NCBI RefSeq assembly: GCF_030929605.1
Contig: NZ_JAVFVS010000004.1
Coordinates: forward strand, 744,001-808,000
DNA: 64,000 nucleotides
From: Flavobacterium sp. LHD-80
Lineage (GTDB): Bacteria; Bacteroidota; Bacteroidia; Flavobacteriales; Flavobacteriaceae
Reading direction: 5' to 3'
Shown: positions 7,446 through 16,949 of the stretch, piece by piece
Layout of the letters: every line of letters begins with the position of its first letter
How positions within the stretch are numbered: the first letter of the stretch is position 1
Notes under the pieces: generated by a model
The model's input: only the letters and a program-made list of their open reading frames with translations
Database searches by the model: none
Told to the model about the DNA's origin: nothing
Made by a program: the position numbers and the translations under genes

Positions 7446-8152
7446 AAATTCAGTTTTGTAAAATTCCAATTTAGCGTATTAAAAATTATAATTTCATTTT
7501 TTAAAGAAGGTAATTCTAAAATTACTTTTAGTGTTTCATGCGCCATCATATTTCCAATAATTCCTGGTAAAGTTCCCATAACGCCATTCAAATTGCAATT
7601 CGGAACATCTTTTGGATCTGGCATTTCAGGAAATAAATCACGCAAATTTTTACTTCCATTGTGATTAAAGACAGCAATTTGGCCTTCAAATTTCAAAATA
7701 CTTCCGTAAATCAAAGGTTTGTTTAGCTGAACGCAAGTATCGTTGACCAAATAACGTGTTGTAAAATTATCTGAACCATCGACAATTATATCATATTGGT
7801 TTATGATTTTTGAAGCATTTTCCAAGGTTAATTTCTCCGTAATTGCAACAGCTTCAATAAGCGGATTTAATTTCGAAACCACTTCTTTTGCCACAATCGC
7901 TTTTTGTTGCCCAATTTCATTTTCGGTATATAATATTTGTCGATGCAGATTGTGAATCTCAATAGTATCAAAATCCATAATTCCAATAAAACCAACTCCA
8001 GCAGTAGCAATATATTGTAAAATGGGACAACCCAAACCACCAGCTCCAATTACTAAAACTCGTGCTTTTTTTAGTTTTTTCTGACCTTCATCGCCAATTT
8101 CAGGAAGTATAGTTTGTCTGTTGTAACGAAGGAATTCTTGTATGATGCTCAT
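7442..8152 (-). CDS. thiF: ThiF/MoeB-type sulfur-carrier adenylyltransferase
   Basis: 236 residues. E1-like adenylation domain: nucleotide loop VIGAGGLGCP (about 34-43), DFDTIEIHNLHRQ with the conserved Asp and Arg finger, VDGSDNFTTRYLVND and a GVMGTLPGIIG segment. It activates the C-terminal GlyGly of ThiS by adenylation. It lacks the paired CxxC zinc motifs of E. coli ThiF/MoeB: the protein has only three cysteines and no CxxC, so this is a short, zinc-free version. It is last in the thi operon, 83 bases after thiH, separated by a run of CTTGAAA repeats. ThiF versus MoeB is decided by the operon; the enzyme could serve both. Confidence 0.88.
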   Translation of the reverse strand: MSIIQEFLRYNRQTILPEIGDEGQKKLKKARVLVIGAGGLGCPILQYIATAGVGFIGIMDFDTIEIHNLHRQILYTENEIGQQKAIVAKEVVSKLNPLIEAVAITEKLTLENASKIINQYDIIVDGSDNFTTRYLVNDTCVQLNKPLIYGSILKFEGQIAVFNHNGSKNLRDLFPEMPDPKDVPNCNLNGVMGTLPGIIGNMMAHETLKVILELPSLKNEIIIFNTLNWNFTKLNF

Positions 8153-8202
8153 TTTTTAATTGTGAATTGTGAGTTGTGAATTGTAAAATGTTAAGTATTC
8201 AA

Positions 8203-8232
8203 ACTTGAAACTTGAAACTTGAAACTTGAAAC
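8203..8232. repeat. Heptanucleotide tandem repeat (ACTTGAA x4)
   Basis: Four perfect tandem copies of ACTTGAA (8203-8230) lie between thiF and thiH. The same motif in looser form occurs at 14084-14118 and 14622-14648, both at the thi locus. It is a short-sequence repeat whose copy number may vary between strains; no gene spans it. Confidence 0.85.
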
Positions 8233-8235
8233 ATT

Positions 8236-9351
8236 TCAACTATAAACCTTGTCCCAATCTTTCCAAACAGGTTCATAGCCTTTGCTTTTTATAATTTTTG
8301 AAATTTCTTCAGCAGAGCGTTCATCGCTGATTTCAAATTGTTCTAATGATTGCGGATCAACCACATAACCACCCGGATTTGTTTTAGAACCGGCACTCAT
8401 ACTCGTAACACCAATCGGAATAATATTGTTTCTGAATTTTTCATTTTCTCTAGTCGAAATTGAAATTTCTAGATCTTCATTCCATAAACGATACGCACAA
8501 ATTAATTGCGTCAAATCTTTGTCATCCATAATAAAATTGGGTTCAATAATTCCTTCAGCTGGACGAAGACGTGGGAAAGAAACAGAATATTTTGTCTGCC
8601 AATATTTCTTTTGAAGATAATCTAAATGCAAAGCGTTAAAAAAACTGTCGGTGCGCCAATCTTCCAAACCTAGTAAAACACCCAAACCAATTTTATGAAT
8701 TCCAGCCGTTCCAATTCGATCTGGAGTTTCCAATCTATAATCAAAATTTGATTTTTTGCCTTTGGTATGGTATTTTTTATAAACTTCCTGATGATACGTT
8801 TCCTGATAAACCAAAACGGAATAAACTCCAGCATCGTGTAATCGCTTATAATCTTCTGTAGAAAGTGGCTGTACTTCAACAGAAATAATCGAAAATTCTT
8901 TTCTAATTAAATCAATTGCATTCAGGAAATAATTGATGTTTACGCTATAATTTGCTTCGCCAGTAACCAATAAAACTTGATCAAAACCTGTATTTTTTAA
9001 CGCTTCAACTTCGAGTTTTATTTCGGCATCAGTCAGTGTTTTTCGTTTGATTTTATTGTCTAAACTGAAACCGCAATAGGTACAAATGTTTTGGCATTCG
9101 TTGCTCAAATACAATGGTGCATACATTTGGATTGTTTTTCCAAAACGTTTTTTAGTGATTTCATGGCATTTTTGAGCCATTTCTTCCAGATAATTTTGTG
9201 CAATAGGAGAAATCAGAATCAAAAAATCATCGAGATTGTATTTGGTTTTAGCCAAAGTTCGCTCGACATCTTTTGAAGTTGTTTGGTATATTTTGGTTTG
9301 AATGTCATCCCAATTATATTGGTCAAAAATAGATTTGAATGTGTTGTTCAT
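8236..9351 (-). CDS. thiH: 2-iminoacetate synthase ThiH (radical SAM tyrosine lyase)
   Basis: 371 residues. The radical SAM cluster motif CxxxCxxC is Cys86, Cys90, Cys93 (CQNICTYC), within YLSNECQNICTYCGF. Further family segments are LLVTGEANYSV, SVEVQPLSTEDY and FPRLRPAEG. The enzyme cleaves tyrosine to dehydroglycine (2-iminoacetate) and p-cresol, supplying the C2-N3 unit of the thiazole ring to ThiG. Use of ThiH rather than the glycine oxidase ThiO fits an anaerobe-type route in a Bacteroidota genome. Located in the riboswitch-controlled thi operon between thiG and thiF. Confidence 0.96.
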   Translation of the reverse strand: MNNTFKSIFDQYNWDDIQTKIYQTTSKDVERTLAKTKYNLDDFLILISPIAQNYLEEMAQKCHEITKKRFGKTIQMYAPLYLSNECQNICTYCGFSLDNKIKRKTLTDAEIKLEVEALKNTGFDQVLLVTGEANYSVNINYFLNAIDLIRKEFSIISVEVQPLSTEDYKRLHDAGVYSVLVYQETYHQEVYKKYHTKGKKSNFDYRLETPDRIGTAGIHKIGLGVLLGLEDWRTDSFFNALHLDYLQKKYWQTKYSVSFPRLRPAEGIIEPNFIMDDKDLTQLICAYRLWNEDLEISISTRENEKFRNNIIPIGVTSMSAGSKTNPGGYVVDPQSLEQFEISDERSAEEISKIIKSKGYEPVWKDWDKVYS

Positions 9352-9360
9352 AGTTTTTGG

Positions 9361-9460
9361 TTTTTAACCGCAAGGCACGCTAAGAATTACGCAAGGTTCG
9401 CTAAGCTTTACGTGCTTTGCGTGCTTTGCGGAAAAACCTTGCGAACTTTGCGGTTAAATT
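9361..9460. repeat. Extragenic repeat of CTTTGCG/CGCAAGG units
   Basis: Between thiH and thiG. Outer arms TTTAACCGCAA (9363-9373) and TTTGCGGTTAAA pair, and the inside holds several degenerate GCAAGG and CTTTGCG units in both orientations, able to fold into a long hairpin. A fragment of the same family (GCGCAAAGAACGCAAAG) is at 37817-37833. The plus-strand ORF over this stretch is repeat translation, not a gene. Confidence 0.75.
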
Positions 9461-9462
9461 AT

Positions 9463-10239
9463 TTAGTCATAAAGAAAAGAAGTCAAAGGACTAGAAGCTA
9501 TAGCAAAATTCTGCTTATGAGCAACTTTAGCTTCAAAAGCTTTTCTTCCAGCTATTACAGCTTCTTTAAAAGCTTCGGCCATTAATTTTGGATTTCCGGC
9601 AACGGCAATTGCAGTATTAACCAAAACAGCATCGGCACCAATTTCCATTGCTTTTGCAGCATCAGAAGGAGCGCCAATTCCAGCATCAACAATAACAGGA
9701 ACATTGCTTTGTTCAATTATAATTTCTAAAAAATCAATAGTTTTCAAACCTTTATTGCTTCCAATTGGTGAACCCAAAGGCATAACTGCAGCAGTTCCGG
9801 CACTTTCTAAATGTTTACACAAAACGGGATCGGCGTGAATGTAGGGAAGAACTATAAAACCCAATTTTGCCAATTCTTCAGTCGCTTTTAAAGTCTCAAT
9901 TGGATCCGGCATTAAGTATTTTGGATCGGGATGAATTTCTAGTTTTACCCAATTTGTTTCTAATGCTTCTCTGGCCAATTGTGCTGCAAAAACAGCTTCT
10001 TTCGCATTTCTTGCGCCAGATGTATTTGGCAGTAAATTTATATTTGGATGTTTTAAATGCGATAAAATAGCATCAGTATCGGTTTCCAAATCGATACGTT
10101 TTAAAGCAACAGTTACCAATTCACTTTCTGAAGCTAAAATGGCATTTTCCATTTCTTCATTCGAACCAAATTTTCCAGTTCCTAAAAACAATCGGGATTT
10201 GAAGCTTTTGTCTCCAATATTAAACAATGACGTTTGCAT
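9463..10239 (-). CDS. thiG: Thiazole synthase ThiG
   Basis: 258 residues, typical. Starts [17 protein letters not shown] and contains [24 protein letters not shown], the active-site lysine segment [16 protein letters not shown], and [31 protein letters not shown] for phosphate binding in a TIM barrel. ThiG joins dehydroglycine, 1-deoxyxylulose-5-phosphate and the sulfur carried on ThiS thiocarboxylate to form the thiazole moiety of thiamine. The start overlaps the end of thiE by 20 bases, indicating translational coupling in the operon. Followed by a long CTTTGCG repeat before thiH. Confidence 0.97.
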   Translation of the reverse strand: MQTSLFNIGDKSFKSRLFLGTGKFGSNEEMENAILASESELVTVALKRIDLETDTDAILSHLKHPNINLLPNTSGARNAKEAVFAAQLAREALETNWVKLEIHPDPKYLMPDPIETLKATEELAKLGFIVLPYIHADPVLCKHLESAGTAAVMPLGSPIGSNKGLKTIDFLEIIIEQSNVPVIVDAGIGAPSDAAKAMEIGADAVLVNTAIAVAGNPKLMAEAFKEAVIAGRKAFEAKVAHKQNFAIASSPLTSFLYD

Positions 10240-10858
10240 ATAATTTTTCGTTTAATTGTTGAATTAGTATTTTCTTTTCAGGGCTTTCTGTGATGATTCC
10301 AGAAACGGCAATTCCGTAAATTCCAGTTTCCATTAAAGGGTTTACATCTTTCAAAGTGATTCCTCCAATAGCGTAAACCGGAATTTCGATTTTATTTTTT
10401 TTCATTTTTTGAAGAATTTCAAAATAGCCTGATAAACCTAAAATCGGACTTAGTTTTTCCTTTGTATCAGTAAATCGAAAAGGACCTAAACCAATATAAT
10501 CGCATCCGTTTTGAACATGGTTTCGAATATCTTCAAAAGTATTTGCCGTTCCACCAATGATCTTGGTTTTGCCTAAAATGGCTCGTGCCTCTTTTATATT
10601 CATGTCTGTTAAACCAAGATGAACCCCGTCTGCCGCAATTTGTTGTGCGAGATATAAATCGTCATTTACAATAAAGTTTGCCAAATATTCTTCGCATAAA
10701 ACTTTTACGGCTTCGGCCAAAGTAAAGGTGTTTTTAGCGTTTTGATTTTTAAAGCGCATTTGTATCCAATCACAGCCGGCGTCAAGTGCTTGATGAATAT
10801 TATATAATTGTTCTTCGATTGTTTTTCCCTGCGATATATATTGCATTTTATTATACAT
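10220..10858 (-). CDS. thiE: Thiamine-phosphate synthase ThiE
   Basis: 212 residues. It retains the ThiE substrate motifs: WIQMRFKN (pyrophosphate side), [21 protein letters not shown], and the loop [13 protein letters not shown], with PVYAIGGIT near the end. The enzyme couples hydroxymethylpyrimidine diphosphate to thiazole phosphate giving thiamine phosphate in the cytoplasm. It overlaps both thiD (8 bases) and thiG (20 bases). A second ThiE-like protein lies two genes upstream at 11561-12157; this copy keeps better matches to the synthase loops and is the more likely ThiE. Confidence 0.94.
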   Translation of the reverse strand: MYNKMQYISQGKTIEEQLYNIHQALDAGCDWIQMRFKNQNAKNTFTLAEAVKVLCEEYLANFIVNDDLYLAQQIAADGVHLGLTDMNIKEARAILGKTKIIGGTANTFEDIRNHVQNGCDYIGLGPFRFTDTKEKLSPILGLSGYFEILQKMKKNKIEIPVYAIGGITLKDVNPLMETGIYGIAVSGIITESPEKKILIQQLNEKLYANVIV

Positions 10859-11603
10859 AATGATATCCTATTAGTGTTGAAGTTGAACTTAAGTATTTTT
10901 CTATGTAGGTTTTAGCATTTTGACAAGCAGCTTCAATAGTTTGATTTAGGGCTAAATTAGAAGCGATTGCCGAAGAAAGTACACAGCCTGAACCATGTTT
11001 TTCTGAACAGTTTTTATTAGTTGGAAACAAATCGATGATTTTATTTTTCAAAAACAATTGATCTTTTCCAACTTCATTTAAATTATGACCGCCTTTTAGT
11101 AAAATTGCAGTTGAAATTTCATTTTCAATCCAAAGATGATCTTTTGTAAAACCAGGAAGTAATTTTTCAATTTCTATATAATTAGGCGTGATCAAATCAA
11201 TTTTTGATAGGATTTTGCTTAAGTCTAAACGATCTTCAACGTTTAAAAACTCGAATTTTGTAGTTGATTTCAAGACCGGATCCCAAACAATTTGTGTAGT
11301 TGGTGACAGTAGTTTTATAGTCGAAAGAATTCGGTTTAAATAATGCAAAGATGGAACGATTCCAATTTTTACCACGCTGATTTTATAGGTTAGAAAAAAG
11401 GTTTCAATTGATCGAATAACAAAGCTTAAATTGATCCATTGGATTTCATAAAATTTATTTTCGGTCTGAATTGTATTGGCAGTCGCAATTGCAAAGCCAG
11501 CAACTTTATGCTGTTCAAATGTTTTGATATCAGCCAAAATTCCTGCGCCTCCAGAAGGATCTAAGCCTGCGATTGTAAGTGCGTAAGGACGATTTTCTGA
11601 CAT
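10851..11603 (-). CDS. thiD: Hydroxymethylpyrimidine (phosphate) kinase ThiD
   Basis: 250 residues. Ribokinase-like fold: ALTIAGLDPSGGAGILADIKTF at the N-terminus, VWDPVLKS, DLITPNYIEIEKLL, and the C-terminal anion hole KHGSGCVLSSAIASNLAL. The enzyme phosphorylates hydroxymethylpyrimidine and its monophosphate to the diphosphate that ThiE uses. Its start overlaps the end of the upstream ThiE/TenI-like gene by 43 bases and its end overlaps thiE by 8, so the central thi genes are tightly coupled. Confidence 0.96.
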   Translation of the reverse strand: MSENRPYALTIAGLDPSGGAGILADIKTFEQHKVAGFAIATANTIQTENKFYEIQWINLSFVIRSIETFFLTYKISVVKIGIVPSLHYLNRILSTIKLLSPTTQIVWDPVLKSTTKFEFLNVEDRLDLSKILSKIDLITPNYIEIEKLLPGFTKDHLWIENEISTAILLKGGHNLNEVGKDQLFLKNKIIDLFPTNKNCSEKHGSGCVLSSAIASNLALNQTIEAACQNAKTYIEKYLSSTSTLIGYHYV

Positions 11604-12157
11604 AATTTAAATTGTTTTAATGGATTTTCGGCATTCCAAATTGTTCCCAAAAGTGCAACATCATCAAAACCTGCTTCAAGTGTTTTTTGAATTTTTTCAG
11701 GGTCAATTCCGCCTAAAGCGACCACTTTTGTTCTGTAATTTGTTCTTGATTTTATTTCTCCAAAAAGATCTCTTTTCGGATGATAATTTTCCTTTGAAAT
11801 ACTTTTGAAAATCGGACTTAGAAAAGCATAATCAAAATTTTGAAGAGAATTGAAATCTTCAATTGAATGTGTTGACGTTGATTTCGACCTACAAGGTTTT
11901 GAAAACCTTGCAGGAGAATTTCTGTTGTTTTCAGAAAAATGAATTCTGCTAATTCCAAAATCTTCAGCCAAATGATAATGACTGTGCAGAACTAGATTAG
12001 TACGAAATTCTACTTTTATCTGATGAATAAATTGCGCCATTTCCAATTCAGAAAAATCAGGTTTTCTGATATGAAGCAAAGGCAATCCTTCTTCAAATAA
12101 AGAATGAAGAATGTCAATTTCATCTTCAACTAAAAAAGGATTCGAAATTACAATCAT
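11561..12157 (-). CDS. ThiE/TenI-family protein with embedded palindromic repeat
   Basis: 198 residues. A thiamine-phosphate-synthase/TenI TIM-barrel protein (LLHIRKPD, RIHFSEN, FLSPIFKSISKENYHPKR, KVVALGGIDPEKIQKTLEAGFDDVALLGTIW). Compared with the ThiE copy at 10220 it has weaker synthase loops, so a TenI-like thiazole tautomerase role is likely (inference). A 27-bp near-perfect palindrome at 11888-11914 encodes an inserted stretch PARFSKPCR within an atypical Ser/Lys-rich loop (about residues 80-96); the reading frame stays open. The gene sits between thiC and thiD in the riboswitch operon and overlaps thiD by 43 bases. Confidence 0.85.
   Translation of the reverse strand: MIVISNPFLVEDEIDILHSLFEEGLPLLHIRKPDFSELEMAQFIHQIKVEFRTNLVLHSHYHLAEDFGISRIHFSENNRNSPARFSKPCRSKSTSTHSIEDFNSLQNFDYAFLSPIFKSISKENYHPKRDLFGEIKSRTNYRTKVVALGGIDPEKIQKTLEAGFDDVALLGTIWNAENPLKQFKLCQKIVLTHLQSQA
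11888..11914. repeat. Palindromic repeat inserted in coding sequence
   Basis: Arms CCTACAAGGTTTT (11888-11900) and AAAACCTTGCAGG (11902-11914) pair with a single mismatch around one central base. The unit resembles an intergenic palindrome common in Bacteroidota, but here it is inside the ThiE/TenI-like gene and adds nine codons in frame. Confidence 0.85.
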
Positions 12158-12159
12158 AT

Positions 12160-12245
12160 CTGGATAGTATTAAGTATTAAGATGAAAGTATTAAGAGTTT
12201 TAGTTTAACAGTCTTAATGCTTAATTCTTCCATCTTAATACTTTT
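12160..12245. repeat. Inverted repeat with GTATTAAGATG arms between thiC and TenI-like gene
   Basis: GTATTAAGATG near 12175 and CATCTTAATAC near 12231-12241 are complementary; the interior holds further GTATTAAG / CTTAATGC units. It could form a long hairpin in the thi operon mRNA. No T-run follows, so it is probably not a terminator. Confidence 0.65.
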
Positions 12246-12246
12246 G

Positions 12247-14212
<1,966 letters not shown>

Positions 14213-14225
14213 AGGAATTTAAATT

Positions 14226-14432
14226 CTAACCTCCCTGCGTAGCAGAAATAATTAAAATTTCGTCAGTTTCTTGTACGAGGAATTCGTTCCATTTTGTTTT
14301 TGGAACAACGGTGTTGTTAATAGCAATGGCGATTCCGTTTTGTTTGTGCGGAATTTCGAGATCGAGCAATGATTGAACGCTTAGCGATTCAGCATTGAAA
14401 TGTTTAGTTTGTTGGTTGATTTTTAGTTCCAT
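14226..14432 (-). CDS. thiS: Sulfur carrier protein ThiS
   Basis: 68 residues. Ubiquitin-like beta-grasp protein ending in the diagnostic GlyGly (ISATQGG), which is adenylated by ThiF and converted to thiocarboxylate. Motifs [20 protein letters not shown] and [12 protein letters not shown] match ThiS. It is the first gene after the TPP riboswitch and starts the operon that continues to thiF. Confidence 0.95.
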   Translation of the reverse strand: MELKINQQTKHFNAESLSVQSLLDLEIPHKQNGIAIAINNTVVPKTKWNEFLVQETDEILIISATQGG

Positions 14433-14504
14433 TCCTTTTTGAGTTTAGTGTATAGATACACATTAGGAATGGCTACAAGAACGCATAAAAATGCGCGCAG
14501 AAGT

Positions 14505-14597
14505 CATCTTACTTTTCCCTACGCTAGTATGAACTAGATCAGGTTCAGAGGGTAAAATCTCAGCCTACAAGTTGTAGACACCCCTAAAGTGTGAAGC
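14505..14597 (-). ncRNA. TPP riboswitch (THI element)
   Basis: On the minus strand the order of conserved blocks is AGGGGTG, CTGAGATTTTACCCT, CTGAACCTGATCTAGTTCA and TACTAGCGTAGGGAA, with the P1 closing arms either side. This is a full TPP aptamer. The predicted transcript start (from the TATATTTG box at 14604-14597) is immediately upstream of the aptamer, and thiS begins about 75 bases after it. I see no strong T-run terminator between aptamer and thiS, so translational control is more likely than termination. A small GCGCATttttATGCG hairpin follows the aptamer. Confidence 0.97.
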
Positions 14598-14604
14598 AAA
14601 TATA
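14597..14604 (-). promoter_or_regulatory. -7 promoter box of the thi operon
   Basis: Reads TATATTTG on the minus strand, matching TAnnTTTG, directly upstream of the riboswitch. Confidence 0.65.
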
Positions 14605-14681
14605 TGTATTTTTTGTTTATAAGTTTCAGGTTTCAAGTTTCAGGTTTGAAAAAAACTGAAAACTGTGACTGAGAACTGCGA

Positions 14682-15254
14682 CTATTTTCGTTTGCGTATA
14701 AAGCAATCTTCGGCGTGATCATTGACCATTCCGGTGGCTTGCATGTGTGCATAAATAACGGTTGAGCCAACAAATTTAAATCCTCTTTTTTTTAAATCTT
14801 TACTGATTTCATCAGAAAGTGGAGTAGTGGCTGGCGCTTCTTTTGAAGTTTTGAGATTGTTTATAATAGGTTTTCCGTCAGTGTATTTCCAAATATAATC
14901 GGAGAAACTACCAAATTCTTCCTGAACTTTCATAAAAGCCTGAGCATTTGAAACTGCAGCTTTAATTTTTAATTTATTCCGAATTATGCCTGTATTCTGC
15001 ATTAATTCTTCGATTTTTTCTTCAGAATAATTAGCTATTTTTTGATAATCAAAATAGTCAAAAGCGGCTCTGAAGTTTTCTCTTTTGTTTAAGATCGTAA
15101 TCCAGCTTAATCCTGCCTGAAAAGTTTCGAGAATTAAAAATTCAAATAAAGTAGGATCGTCATAAACAGGAACTCCCCATTCTTCATCATGATATTTTTT
15201 GTATAAATCGCTGGAAGTACACCAGCCACATCGAATTAAATCTTCTTTTTCCAT
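14682..15254 (-). CDS. tag: DNA-3-methyladenine glycosylase I
   Basis: 190 residues. Family signature RCGWCTSSDLYKKYHDEEWGVP at the N-terminus and FETFQAGLSW-like block ILETFQAGLSWITIL, then GFKFVGSTVIYAHMQATGMVNDHAEDC. The zinc-snap ligands (Cys near the start, His and Cys near the end in NDHAEDC) are present. The enzyme removes 3-methyladenine from alkylated DNA, beginning base excision repair. Its ATG overlaps the stop of the upstream lipoprotein gene in a TAATG arrangement, so the two are co-translated. Confidence 0.95.
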   Translation of the reverse strand: MEKEDLIRCGWCTSSDLYKKYHDEEWGVPVYDDPTLFEFLILETFQAGLSWITILNKRENFRAAFDYFDYQKIANYSEEKIEELMQNTGIIRNKLKIKAAVSNAQAFMKVQEEFGSFSDYIWKYTDGKPIINNLKTSKEAPATTPLSDEISKDLKKRGFKFVGSTVIYAHMQATGMVNDHAEDCFIRKRK

Positions 15255-15931
15255 TATCTTCCTATTTGCCAGCTGTATCCTTTAACACTCGGAATATAAG
15301 CAGAACGGCCAACTATCACTAAATTGGTATATATTTTTCGGTTGTATTTAATGCCGATAGCATTGCCGGACATATACATTTTATTTGCTTTGAATTTTAC
15401 TTTCATTTTGCCGTCTTCAAGCTCGGCATCTGATACTTTTTCAACAAGCCAAGTTGATTTCCATTTTACGGAAAGCTCATTTTCAGCAGTTTTAGTGACG
15501 CTTTTAACTAGTTTAACTGCTTCTTCAGGAATTTCAAAATTTTGTGTCAGTTCTTTTTGAGTTAAAGTCTGACCCATTTTGCAGTTATTCAGTATTTTTC
15601 TAACATTTACAAAATTCAGTAATTTATCGTTGACTTCTTTTTTGATATTAGGGCTAGAATTTTCTGTTTTGCTTACAGGGGTAGGAAGTGGCGTTATGCT
15701 GATGGTGTTTTTTACAGCAAAAGCTTTTTGGGTTGTCACAGGTTTTTTTGTTCCAATTTCTTTTGGAGCCTTAATATTTTTAGATGCGATTTTTACTCCA
15801 GTTTTAACGGGAGCTGGTTTCAGCATATTGACGGGCATGATTATTTTTTTAGGAGGCTTTTTTTCGTCTTGGCCACAGCTAAAAAGGAAACATGTTAATG
15901 CGAATAAAATAAGTAAGCTAACATTTCTCAT
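15254..15931 (-). CDS. Lipoprotein of unknown function
   Basis: 225 residues. A lipoprotein signal (MRNVSLLILFALTCFLFSC, lipid Cys19) is followed by a Lys/Pro/Thr-rich low-complexity linker (about 25-100) and a globular C-terminal region (about 105-225) of mixed beta strands with GMTL-like and KMKVKFKANKMYMSG segments. I do not recognise the domain. The linker suggests a periplasm-spanning tether holding the C-terminal domain away from the membrane. Overlaps tag by one base (TAATG); starts 15 bases after the queuosine transporter gene stop, so the three form a possible operon with the transporter first. Confidence 0.75.
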   Translation of the reverse strand: MRNVSLLILFALTCFLFSCGQDEKKPPKKIIMPVNMLKPAPVKTGVKIASKNIKAPKEIGTKKPVTTQKAFAVKNTISITPLPTPVSKTENSSPNIKKEVNDKLLNFVNVRKILNNCKMGQTLTQKELTQNFEIPEEAVKLVKSVTKTAENELSVKWKSTWLVEKVSDAELEDGKMKVKFKANKMYMSGNAIGIKYNRKIYTNLVIVGRSAYIPSVKGYSWQIGR

Positions 15932-15945
15932 AACCCGATTGTTTT

Positions 15946-16608
15946 TTATTCTTTGTGAGGAGGATCTTCTTCCAAATATTTTTTAATCAAATGATGTCCA
16001 GCATATATTAAAGGTGTCAGCAATATGGCAATTGATAATTTGAAAGTATAACCAATTAAAGCTGAAGATATAAATGTATCAAAATTAATTTTTCCAGGCA
16101 GCCAAAATGCAATTCCAAGAACAATAAAAGAATCAAATAATTGCGAAATTACTGTTGATCCCGTTGTTCTGAGCCATATTTTTCTTTCACCTGTACGTCT
16201 TTTGAAAAACCAAAAAATCCATACATCAATTAATTGCGATGCCATGAAGGCAATCAAACTACCAACAATAATCCACATACTCTGACCAAAAACAGCTTGA
16301 AATTGATCGTCATTAACCGGACTTATTCCTTTTGCAGCAGGAATTATAATCGCCATAAATAAAATCAAAAAGGCATAAGCGATTAAGCAGGCTGTTATAA
16401 AAGAGAGTTTTTTAACTCCTTTTTCACCAAAATATTCATTTATTAAATCTGTTGTCAAAAAAACTATAGGCCAAGGCAAAATTCCAATGCTCATTACAAA
16501 TGGGCCAATTTGAATCAGTTTTCCTCCAATTAATTCAGCTACAACTGCATTAGTTATAAATATACCTGCCAGAATTACAAAGACAATTTCCTTTTTGGTT
16601 TTAAACAT
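15946..16608 (-). CDS. Queuosine precursor transporter (YhhQ/DUF165 family)
   Basis: 220 residues with about six hydrophobic membrane segments. Family hallmarks are AGIFITNAVVAELIGGKLI, LPWPIVFLTTDLINEYFGEKG and SLIAFMASQLIDVWIFWF, with IWLRTTGSTVISQLFDSFIV. These are the VUT/YhhQ proteins that import queuine-type precursors (preQ0/preQ1) through the inner membrane. The queG gene at 61.3 kb, for the last step of queuosine synthesis, is compatible but distant. No preQ1 riboswitch is visible upstream. Downstream genes are the lipoprotein and tag. Confidence 0.92.
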   Translation of the reverse strand: MFKTKKEIVFVILAGIFITNAVVAELIGGKLIQIGPFVMSIGILPWPIVFLTTDLINEYFGEKGVKKLSFITACLIAYAFLILFMAIIIPAAKGISPVNDDQFQAVFGQSMWIIVGSLIAFMASQLIDVWIFWFFKRRTGERKIWLRTTGSTVISQLFDSFIVLGIAFWLPGKINFDTFISSALIGYTFKLSIAILLTPLIYAGHHLIKKYLEEDPPHKE

Positions 16609-16949
16609 ATAAGCTTATTATAAAATCTGTTTTTTTCAAAGTTAATTATTTTAAGCTGAAAATAAATCAAAATATTCTTTCGGAAGGAAGATTTCATTTT
16701 AAGTTTTTTTCTTTTTTAGGAATATAAAAGTAAAAGAACCAGAATTAAAAGGATTGTATTTGATTGTCGTATTGTGTTTTATTTCAGTATGTTATGTTTT
16801 TTGTGTTGTATTTTCGAAATAAAACTTTCCAAAAAAAGCAGATTGTTTTATTTGTATCATTTTTTTAACATATTGTGATATGTGGCTGATACATAATTTT
16901 TAGGTATTTTTGGAAGAAGAACAAGTTTCTATTATTTAAAATCAAATTA
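16609..16949. other. Intergenic region with promoter for M3 peptidase
   Basis: 340 bases, AT-rich, between two divergent genes. A -7 box TATTTTTG (16905-16912) is placed about 38 bases before the peptidase start. I see no RNA gene, repeat or structured leader in the remainder. Confidence 0.55.

Noticed and set aside
8203..8232. CTTGAAA tandem repeat as a possible CRISPR
   Set aside because: Units of seven bases with no spacers; a simple sequence repeat.
9283..9585. 100-residue ORF on plus strand near thiH/thiG
   Set aside because: Mostly translation of the CTTTGCG-type repeat and the antisense of thiG.
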